From the NCBI RefSeq assembly GCF_902686445.1, contig NC_062219.1, forward strand, positions 107,447,160-107,511,159: a stretch of 64,000 nucleotides of DNA, read 5' to 3'. The notes under the pieces were generated by a model. That model was not told the origin of the DNA. It did no database searches and worked only from the letters and a program-made list of their open reading frames with translations. The first letter of the stretch is position 1. Each line of letters opens with the position of its first letter. Positions 56,336 through 64,000 of the stretch are shown one piece after another. This DNA is from Sciurus carolinensis. Its lineage: Eukaryota; Chordata; Mammalia; Rodentia; Sciuridae. The position numbers were made by a program, and so were the translations under genes.

Positions 56336-56765
56336 CTTATTTGAAAGATGGTCTAGGATCAACTAGAAAGCTGTTTCCCCCAAATTCATTTCACTATGCC
56401 CGGTCACCCAGTCATTAAAAAGCCACTGCGACCATGGCCTAATGGGTCTCAGCTGCTGCTCAAGTTGGTGGCAGGTCTCTGCATTATCATTCACATGGTG
56501 CTGGTTCTGAAGAAATGCAGGAAGCTGTAGTGAGGGGGTTATCAGGCTTCTACTGATATTTCAAAGGAAGGCAAAGGATAGTAGGGTCAGAATCCCTGCA
56601 GGCCATCCTTGAAAGAGTGATGCCTGAATCAGTGAGAATGAAGGGACACTTCAGTAGAGGCCCCCAAATTAAGAGATGCCAGGAACATGGAATGTCTACA
56701 GGAATTGAGTAAGACTAAGTCAAAAGAGAGATCATGTGGTCTGACATTGGCAAGGCAATGAGAAT

Positions 56766-56842
56766 ACAGTATATTTTGACATATTATACAAATACACAGT
56801 ATAACGTATTCTTATTAGCATTCCATCATGTGGAGTTTATAA
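56766..56842 (-). mobile_element. Second copy of the same LINE-1 3' fragment
   Basis: Shares AGTATATTTTGACATATTATACA and CATGTGGAGTTTA with the copy about 560 bp upstream, but lacks the T tract, so it is either a partial duplication or an independent short insertion. Confidence 0.65.
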
Positions 56843-56917
56843 AGCCCTTTGGTACTCACACATTGCCACCATGTACCGCAGATGCTGGACATGGATTTAT
56901 AGAATCTAGCTGTTTGC

Positions 56918-57845
56918 TGTGGGGGCGTCCGGAATTCCATCCAGTGCTTGACAAAGATCCTCTGGAGGATGATTGCAAAGGCTCATCCTAAAAGGAATTG
57001 CCGGATGTTTTGCTCCGGAGCATGGTGTTTTCTCTGCTGTGTTTTTCTGATAATATATTACTCATTTCAGTCTGAACGGATTGCTTAAGGGGATGGGGGA
57101 ATACAACAAAAATTCCAGAAAATATTACCTACAATCTGAAAAACAATGGGTCTTTACCACTAACAAAATTAAAAATAATTTTGCAATCGTACAATGAGTC
57201 CCTGAAAGCCTCTGGAGAAAATAGTTGTAGATCTGCCTTTGTCTCCAACAGGCTGGTTAAATTTTAACGATGGTTTTGTTCATGTGTGGTGGTGAGGTAA
57301 AAGAATAAGGTTTCATAACATTCCTTCCTTCCTACAAAGAATATGTCACCCCTATAATAAATGTTGGCACACAATAACCATTGGGACCGCTGCCCTCCTG
57401 TAACCCTTAACTCAGCAATTTAGATATTAACTAGAGGAACCTAATAGAAATGGTCACATGAGATTACTTGTCTATCACTTTAACCGCGAGAATAATAAGA
57501 ATAGTCTTAGGTCACATAGAGTTTAGATATTAAGGAAATAAACATTGTATTAGCTCATCAACGTAGTTAGATATTCTTAAAACAATTGTGATTAGGCAAG
57601 GATAGTCTGTAAGGTGCTGTTTTCTGCCTATGCTTTGGAAACTTCTTTAATATTAACCACAAGACTGCCATTATAGCCTGAAGAAAAATGTATATAAACC
57701 CAGCCTTCCCCAGAATAAAGTGGGATTGATTGCACCAGAACTAGAGTCTGTGTCTTTCATTCTCCATCCATCGCCGACGCTGTCTCCCCGCACCCCGTTT
57801 ACCAGTGTGGAACCTATGGACTCCTGCTAGGGCTGGACCCTGGCA
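56918..57845 (+). mobile_element. Class II ERV (betaretrovirus-like) solo LTR
   Basis: A 928-bp unit starting TGTGGGGGCG and ending CCTGGCA, flanked by perfect 6-bp repeats GTTTGC (56,912-56,917 and 57,846-57,851). Six-base duplications are typical of ERV class II. Near the 3' end a TATA box (TATATAAACC at 57,691) is followed 23 bases later by AATAAA (57,714-57,719), then a CT-rich GTCTTTCATTCTCC segment and a GC-rich U5. The second LTR and interior are absent, so recombination left a solo LTR. It interrupts the MaLR-2 interior and is younger than it. I cannot name the family. The orientation follows the TATA/AATAAA order. Confidence 0.88.
57690..57719 (+). promoter_or_regulatory. TATA box and poly(A) signal of the class II LTR
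   Basis: TATATAAACC, then AATAAAG, spaced as in compact retroviral U3-R junctions. The start site would fall close to or just after the poly(A) signal, implying a short R. Confidence 0.65.
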
Positions 57846-58138
57846 GTTTGCCTAGCTGTTTCAGTCTTATTTAATTTCAATCCTTCTTTCTATGCCCCTA
57901 ATACTCCCTTTTGGAATGGGAATGTTTACTCTGTACCATTGTATATTGAATGTCTGTAACTTGCTTTTGATTTTTGCAGGACCTCACTGTCATGGGTTTG
58001 CCTTGGGTCTTGGAGGAGACTTTGAATTTGGACTTTTGGACACTGATATAACTCTTAGGAGTATGGAAACTCTTGGGAGATGAACTGGATGCATTTTGCA
58101 TTGTGACATGCATGAGCTTCAGGGGCACAAGAGAAGAA

Positions 58139-58500
58139 TATTATGGTTTACATATGAACTGTCCCATGAAGTGATAGTGTTTTGAAAACAAGATCCCCAA
58201 TACAAGGTTCAGAGTTGGGGCTTTTAGGGATGATTAGATCATGGTGGCTGTAACCTCATCAATGGACTAATCCATTCGATAGACTAGTAATATGACAGTA
58301 TAACTGGGTGGTAACTGTAGACAGATGGGAAGTGACTTTCTCCATGATACCATTTCACCATGATGATCTGCCTCACCTCTCATGTCCACAGTAATTGATT
58401 TGGTTAACCATGGTCTAAATCCCTGAAATCGTGAGCCAGGAGTAAACTTTTTCTCCTTGTCATGTATATAGGTCATAGTGATGAAAATTGAATTAACACA
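58139..58500 (+). repeat. MaLR-2 3' LTR
   Basis: 362 bp, TATTATGGTTTACATATG to GAATTAACACA. It shares blocks with the 5' copy, including CAAGGTTCAGAG, but carries a deletion of the GGGGGTGTGCCC region, and it abuts the TSD GATGT. Confidence 0.85.
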
Positions 58501-60862
58501 GATGTCCTGAAATCAGGTATTATGATGACTCCAGCTGTGCTCCTTTTGTTCAAAATTGCTTTAGCTATTAATGATCTTTTGTGAGTCCACATGAATTTTA
58601 GGATTTTTCTTCTAGTTCTGTGAAGAATGTTGCTTGTATTTAATGGAAATTGTATTGAATTTGTAAATCTGGGTAGTATGAGAATTTTAACAATATTGCT
58701 TCCAGTCTATGAGCATGGAAAATCTTTCCATTGTGTGTTCTTGAATTTTTTTCATTAGTATTTTATGAATTACATTATAGAGGTCTTTAATTTCCTTGAC
58801 TAAATGAAGTTAAGTTATATATGGGTGTGTAGCTAATGTGAAAGTGATTGCTTTCATGATTTCCTTCTCATTGTGTTTGTCCTCAGTATATAAATGTGCT
58901 ATTCATTTCTGTATGTTGATTTTGTATCCTGCAACATTATTGAATTTATCATTTCTGGTAGTATTTTTGGTGGAGAATAAGTTTTTCTATATGAAGAGTA
59001 AAATCTGTGAATAGGGATAATTTGTTTTTCTCCCTTCCTATTCATATGCCTTTATTTTTTCTCTCTTATCTATTTGTTGTGGACAAAACTTTCTGTACTA
59101 CATTGAATAAGAGTAGTGAGAACAGACACCCTTGTATCTTTACTGCTCTTGGAAAAAATGCTTTCTCATTTTCCCCATTGTGTAAGATGCTGAGCATAGA
59201 TTTATCATAGATGGGTTTTTTATGCCAACAATGAATTACAAGGTTTTATTCATCATTCTATTCATGATACATCATGTACGTTGATTTGGATATTTGAACC
59301 ATCCATGCATCCCTGGGATAAATTGAATTGATGGTGGTGAATGTTTTTGATATGCTATTGGGTTTGATTTATTGGTATTTAGTTGATAATTTTTAAAATC
59401 TATGTTCACTCCACAATATTGATTTTCTTATTTTGTTGTGCCCTCCTGTGATTTCAGTATTTTGTTAATTCTAGGCTCAAAGAATGAAGTTTTATGGGTT
59501 CCCTCATTTCAGTTCTTTGGAATAGTTTAAAAGGAATTGACGTAAGTTCTTTAAAAGTTTGGTAAAATTTAAAAGTTAAACCATCCGGTTCTAGGCTTTT
59601 GTTTTTTGGGGGACTTCTTGCTACTAATTCAACGTTTTTTCTTTTGTTATAAGTCTATTCTAGATCTTTTGTGTATTCATGATTCAATTTTGGTAGATTA
59701 CATGTATCTAAAAATTTATTCATTTCTTCTACGTTTTCCAGTTTGTTAACATGTAATTATTTTTCAGACTCGTAGTGATAATTTTTATTTCTGTAGTATC
59801 AGTTGTAATATCTCCTTTTTATAACTCAAACTGGATTTATTTGACACTTCACTCTTTTTTTTATCTTAGTAGGCTTAAGTAAAATTTCATAAATTTTGTT
59901 TAATTTTAAATAAACTACCCTCATTTCATTGATCTTTTGTATTATTTTAGTTTCCAATTTGTTTATTTCTTCTTTAATTTTTGTTATTTCTTTTCTTCTA
60001 CTAATTTTGTGTTTTTTTCTTCCTTTTCTAGGTCTTTGAAATGGACTGTCAGGTTGTTTATTTGTATTATTTTCTATTTTTCTATTCCTATTGATAAAAA
60101 AAGTCCCTGTTGCACTATTTTTGTTGTATTCTCTAAATTTTGTAACACAGTGTTTTCATTTTCATTTGTTTAGAAAAAAATTAATTTCCCTTCTGCTTTC
60201 TTCAGTAACCCATTGTTCTCTCAGAAGTTTGTTGTTCAGTTAGCATGTATTATTCAATTTCTAAATTTTCTTTTGGTATTTTGTAGTTTTATTCTGTTTT
60301 GATTAGAAGAGATACAAAATATGATTTCAGTTTTTTGAATTTGTTAGGATGTGTTTTGTCATCTAATATATGATCTATTTTAGAGAAAGTTCTATGTACT
60401 GATAAAAGAATATGTATTCCACAGCTACTGGTGAAAAGTTCTATAACAATTGGTTATGTTTATTGAGTCTGTGGTATTGTTTAACTCTGATGTTTGTGGA
60501 TCATTTGTCTGGAAGTTCTGTCGATTGGTTACTGGGAGACGTTTAATTCTCTTCCCATTATATTATACTGGAGCCTTTTAGATCTAATATTGATTGCTTT
60601 ATAAAATTGTTCTGGCATTAGGTGCATATATACAAACATTATATCTTCTCATTACATTGACCCCTTAATTGTTATATAATGATTTACCTTGTCTATTTTT
60701 ATATATCTTGTCTTACTCCATTTGTCAGATATGAGAATAACTACTTCTGCTTATTTTATATTTGCATTCATGGACATTTTCTTTTTCCATTTTTTGGCTC
60801 TCAGTTTGTATGTGTCATTAATGGTGATGTGAGTTTTATTGTAGGCAAAATATTACTGGGTC

Positions 60863-61008
60863 TTTTAAAAATTTTTTTAAGTTTATTTATTCTAACTAGT
60901 TGTACATGACAGCAGAATGCATTTATACATTTTGATAGATCATACATAGAGTGTAATATCCCATTCTTTTGATTATACATATTGCAGGATCACATTGTTC
61001 TTCACTGA
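60863..61008 (-). mobile_element. LINE-1 3' UTR fragment inserted in the older L1
   Basis: TTATTCTAACTAGTTGTACATGACAGC, TGCATTTATACATTTTG and TTGATTATACATATTGCAGGATCAC: the same UTR type as at 45,977-46,100. The TCTTTTAAAAA- and TCTTTTTAAAAA-like flanks suggest a TSD. Confidence 0.75.
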
Positions 61009-61150
61009 ATCTTTTTAAAAAATAATCAGCCAGTCATTAGACTATAGGTTTCTCTGTTTCCATTTTTATTTTTTATTTTCTTCTCTCTTATTTTTTCCTT
61101 CCTTCCTTCTTTCCTTCCTACCTTCCACTCTCTCTCACTTTCTTTGTTTT

Positions 61151-61222
61151 CTCTGCTGACCATCAAACCATGGCCCTTGCATGCTAGGCAAGAGCTGTAC
61201 TACTCAGCTATATCCCCAGTCC
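61151..61222 (-). mobile_element. ID-type SINE preceded by TTCC-rich tract
   Basis: Reversed tRNA-like text: CATGGCCCTTGCATGCTAGGC, GCTGTACTACTCAGCTATATCCCCAG. A pyrimidine-rich stretch with TTCC repeats (about 61,090-61,125) is its degenerated, reversed A-rich tail. Confidence 0.8.
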
Positions 61223-61770
61223 TATATCTTTTAATTGAGAAATTCAGTTTATTTACATTCAAGGTTATTATACATAGTTAAAGTCTTATTCCTTTCATTT
61301 TGCTAATTGTCTTTGGTGGCTTGCTGTATTGGTAAGGTTTGATTATTTTCTTTTTTGTGTCTATGTATCTATTCTTCTAGTGGATTTTATTCTTCCATGT
61401 GTTTTCATTCTGTTAGTTATTTTTCTTTCCATTAATTGTTTTTGGTGAGGCTGGTCTAATGGTGAAGAAATTTTCCAGTGTTTGCCCATCTTTAGGGCCC
61501 ATATTTTTTCTTAATTTCTGAAGGGTAGTGTTTATGGGTATGGTATTCTTGGTTGGCAGTTATTTTTCTTCCTGGTCTATGACTTTTCTGATGAGAAAAC
61601 TGCTAGGAGTGTAATGTGGGTGCCCTTAAGTGTGGCTTAGCATTTTTCTCTTGCAGTTTTTAGAATATTCTTTCTGTCTTTTACTTTTGACAGTTTGACT
61701 CTAACATCCTATAATGAATATCTTTTCATGACTATTTCAAAATACTCATTCACTGCTTTATTCCAATATG

Positions 61771-62038
61771 ATTATTTATTATAAATTTATTTTAAGAACC
61801 AGAAGAATAATGTAAGAAGACCCCTGATATATCTGAGGCAGCCTTCTCTATAGCTAGTACTTTATTCATTTTAATGTATATGTATTCCTTTATTGTAAGA
61901 TAATTGTTCTGGTATTTCTCCAGTGATCAGTAGAAAATTGTATGAGGTAAGGTAGTAGTATAATTCACAGGAAGCTAAATCTCCACAGTGAACAGAGGAG
62001 CTCTAGGGTCTCTGAGATCATGGCAAACATTAAGTTAG
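61771..62038. other. Unassigned AT-rich stretch
   Basis: Between the ancient L1 and the last LTR; nothing recognised. Confidence 0.4.
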
Positions 62039-62285
62039 TGTATTGGTCAGCTTTTCATCACTGTGATGAAAATACCTGTCAAGAACAACTTACAGGAGGA
62101 AATGTTTATTTGGGTTTATGGTATCAGAAGTCTCAGTCTATGGTTGGCCTATTCTATTTCTCTGAACCTGAGGTGAGGGAAAACATCATGGTAGAAAGGT
62201 GTGATGGAGGAACACTGCTCAGCTCATAGGTCATGAACTAGAAAGTGAGAGAGAGGAGCAAGGTATAGTCCCCAAGTCATGCTTG
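62039..62285 (-). mobile_element. MaLR-type LTR, truncated
   Basis: TGTATTGGTCAGCTTTTCATCACTG start, AGGAAATGTTTATTTGGG, TATGGTTGGCCTATTC and GGAACACTGCTCAGCTCATAGG; stops about 200 bp short of a full LTR. Confidence 0.82.
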
Positions 62286-63161
62286 AAATGTTTGCATGCC
62301 AACAATGAAATAAGAATTTCAACTTATGACACTCAGAAAATATAAGGAATGTTAGGAAATTATAATAGTAGCAAATAAGAACTGATGATAGAAATAAATG
62401 CATAAGCCTGCCAAAATGATTTTATGTGGGATATGTCTAAAATATATTCTACTAAGAAGCAGAACAGAACTCTTCTTTTTCTCCACATATTGTAAATGTC
62501 ATTTTTTACTTCAGCATAAGTTTATGGACTCATAGTGAGAAAAAAAGATTCTCATGTTAATTAAAGGATTAGCAGAAATAAATCAAAAGGAAAGAACTTT
62601 TAAAGTCCTCTAGTCCTTAACTTCCTATTGTATGTTGCAGTGGTGTAGTCCTCAATTTAAAAAAAATGTATTATTTTTCAGATGAACTTAAGAAACTTAG
62701 GCAAGGCTTTATATCTGTGAAATTGAATTCAATTATTTTACTTCAGAAGTGATAATTATTGTGAGAGGAGAGAAAGCTGTGATGTTATCAGAGGTGAATG
62801 TGATGTTATAAAGACTGAGGAAGCTTTGGAGAAAGTCATATTTTGCATAGGTAACGAAGAAAAGGGTGCAGACAAGTACAAGTCTAGAGGAATAACAAAA
62901 GCAAAGATGTACAAGTGGAATTATCAGTGGATTGTATATATGATATGAAGACCAGGAGATGTAAAGTGGGAATTTTTGGTGGGTGTTGTGGTGTATATAA
63001 ACTCTCTAGGCAGAATTAAGGGTGAGAGTAATGACAGCTAGACAAGAGTATTTAGCCTTTCAAGGTTAAATAATAGTACAGATTTCTTGATTCTTGACCA
63101 GGCTCCTGAGAAGTGAAAGAGTCATAAGACAATTGATGACTCCTGGTTAGAAAGAGTGTCT

Positions 63162-63162
<1 letters not shown>
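62286..63162. other. Unassigned stretch
   Basis: No gene or clear repeat recognised; mostly AT-rich with short frames only. Confidence 0.4.

Positions 63163-63196
<34 letters not shown>
63163..63196. repeat. (CA)n microsatellite
   Basis: About 17 CA units, uninterrupted except near the end (CATACATA). Confidence 0.95.
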
Positions 63197-63199
<3 letters not shown>

Positions 63200-63200
<1 letters not shown>

Positions 63201-64000
63201 TACTTCAATTTCTTTGAAAAAATATTGCCTAAGAAGATATCTAGAAGCTGACTAAACTGTGGAAAGCAGTCCAAATAAAATGCATTACCTTGATCAAATG
63301 GGCTTTTCACCCTAAGAATTCTAAGGAAATGGGCTATTGCTTCTTCGCCTCTGAATTATCTGCTATGTGCTCAAGGTCATTCCAAGAATAAGGAGAAAAT
63401 TGAAGGAGACCAATAAAAACTCACCCTAGGTTGTAGACTATAACAGTGTTTCCTCCCTGCAAATAGCATTACTGACCTCAGATTTGAGGTAATTCTCCAC
63501 CTCTCCCCTCCTCACCCTCCACCACTTCCTTCTACAGCAAGGTGATTGATTAAAGGGGCTGTCAAGTTCTCCTTTAATAACCAGAAGCACAGAGGGATTG
63601 ATTATCGCATTAGTGGCAACTCCCTGAAAGGAAAGCAGTTGAGATAGAAGCTCTGGGCACTTGCAGTCAAGCAGAAATATCTTACAATGTCAACCTATTA
63701 TTTGTAATTTTTTCTTTTAATTGCTTATTATCTTGGTTACTAAAAGTAGGGAATAATAATATGAGGCTGTTGAACACGTTTTTACCTTTAAGGTTTATCT
63801 TCCTAAAAAATATATCAGCAGAATTCTAAAAATAGTGATGATAACAAAATTAACTTCAGAAACCCTTGGTTTCAAGAATAAACATATTAATAATCATTTG
63901 CATCACCACAGTCTGCACAGTATGTTTGGGATTTTCTAATTACTTAATGGCTTTATCTTTGCTAAATATAGGCTTATTCAGAGCATTTTTAAAATTTGCT
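63200..64000. other. Repeat-free stretch, possible regulatory sequence
   Basis: I recognise no transposon here, unlike most of the window. Motifs include two TGATTGATT-type PBX/HOX-like sites (63,543-63,552 and 63,596-63,604) and two MEF2-consensus sites, CTAAAAATAG (63,826-63,835) and CTAAATATAG (63,962-63,971). In AT-rich DNA such motifs also arise by chance, so this is a candidate only. Confidence 0.3.

Larger units (their letters stand above)
54884..58138 (+). pseudogene. MaLR-2 internal region, non-coding and interrupted
   Basis: Shares block order with the MaLR-1 interior, for example GGGGGTTATCAGGCTTCTAC, AGAATCCCTGCAGGCCATCC and GCAGATGCTGGACATGG. The last stretch, from 57,852 (CTAGCTGTTTCAGTC), resumes after the class II LTR. 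No gag, pro or pol motif is recognised. Confidence 0.75.
54005..58500 (+). mobile_element. MaLR provirus with both LTRs (MaLR-2), nested insertions
   Basis: A 5' LTR (54,005-54,883, itself split), interior (54,884-58,138) and 3' LTR (58,139-58,500) are flanked by perfect 5-bp duplications GATGT (54,000-54,004 and 58,501-58,505), as expected for ERVL-MaLR. Removing it restores a continuous L1 ORF2 reading (CTCTGCAG-GATGT-CCTGAAATC). The interior begins with PBS-like AGGTACCAAGAAGTGG, typical of ERVL-group primer sites, and has no protein motif. Later arrivals inside it are an antisense LTR, a B1-dID, L1 3' pieces and an ERV class II LTR. Confidence 0.92.
58501..61770 (-). mobile_element. Ancient LINE-1, 5' part (continuation after MaLR-2)
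   Basis: Reversed ORF2 from the RT-downstream region (AATCAGGTATTATGATGACTCCAGC), RT region (59,090-59,350 corresponds to the CATTGAATAAGAGTAG...CACCCTTG antisense of RQGCPLSP), endonuclease region (60,240-60,800), and the ORF1/ORF2 junction area (61,480-61,700, TGGTATTCTTGGTTGGCAG). About 3.1 kb net of inserts, all frames closed. With 52,322-54,004 it forms one element of almost 5 kb. Confidence 0.85.

Noticed and set aside
1..64000. An undescribed multi-gene defence or metabolic system
   Set aside because: No clustered host genes exist in the window; almost all structure is accounted for by retroelements, DNA transposon remnants and microsatellites.

Overview
This is a mammalian, AT-rich, gene-poor intergenic (or deep intronic) window with no host protein-coding exon that I can support. 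The repeat content points to the squirrel family (Sciuridae; ground squirrel or marmot type). There are dimeric SINEs with a 7SL/B1-like left half and an ID-type tRNA-like right half (B1-dID/MEN-like), stand-alone ID SINEs, a rodent-type LINE-1 lineage with monomer-built 5' UTRs, and MaLR LTRs of rodent/primate style. This assignment rests on family recognition from memory, not on a database search. The open reading frames longer than about 130 codons are LINE-1 ORF1/ORF2 pieces or, in two cases (monomeric L1 5' UTR and MaLR interior), non-coding repeat sequence.

Layout. 1-12,867: decayed L1 fragments (1-985 minus, 1,915-2,380 plus, 4,644-5,073 minus), an MLT1-type LTR (5,074-5,405), an ID-related SINE with target-site duplication (TSD), two hAT-like DNA transposon remnants (7,622-8,435), a MaLR solo LTR (8,920-9,305), a MIR, a possible retrocopy, a 7SL-derived monomer, and unassigned AT-rich sequence. 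12,868-17,629: a structurally abnormal minus-strand L1 (L1-A). It has an intact ORF1, lacks the reverse transcriptase (RT) region, carries a duplicated 5' UTR, and has a displaced RT fragment at its 5' end inside the same apparent TSD. 18,285-27,940: mostly ancient L1 in both orientations. 27,941-36,888: B1-dID SINEs, an L2, and a MaLR provirus with both LTRs (33,636-36,028) holding an ID SINE.

36,889-43,977: a full-length plus-strand L1 (L1-B, about 7.06 kb, 13-bp TSD). Its 5' UTR is built of about 130-bp monomers, ORF1 and ORF2 are broken by single-base indels and stops, and its 3' UTR carries telomere-like hexamers and a G-quadruplex motif. 43,978-52,321: more MaLR LTRs, L1 3' ends, SINEs, and a poly(A)-tailed retrocopy. 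52,322-61,770: a nested complex. An ancient minus-strand L1 was split by a MaLR provirus (54,005-58,500, TSD GATGT). That provirus was itself invaded by an opposite-strand MaLR-type LTR, a B1-dID SINE, short L1 3' fragments and a class II ERV solo LTR (56,918-57,845, TSD GTTTGC). 61,771-64,000: a truncated LTR, a CA microsatellite, and a terminal stretch without recognised repeats that may contain regulatory sequence.

No gene set here acts together as a pathway. The only functional logic visible is that of retrotransposons: L1 ORF1p/ORF2p would have mobilised themselves and, in trans, the SINEs and processed retrocopies. I found no CRISPR array, operon, tRNA gene or rRNA gene, and nothing resembling an undescribed multi-gene system. 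The most unusual items are the chimeric L1-A, the two contrasting monomeric L1 promoters, and the telomere-like tract in the L1-B 3' UTR.
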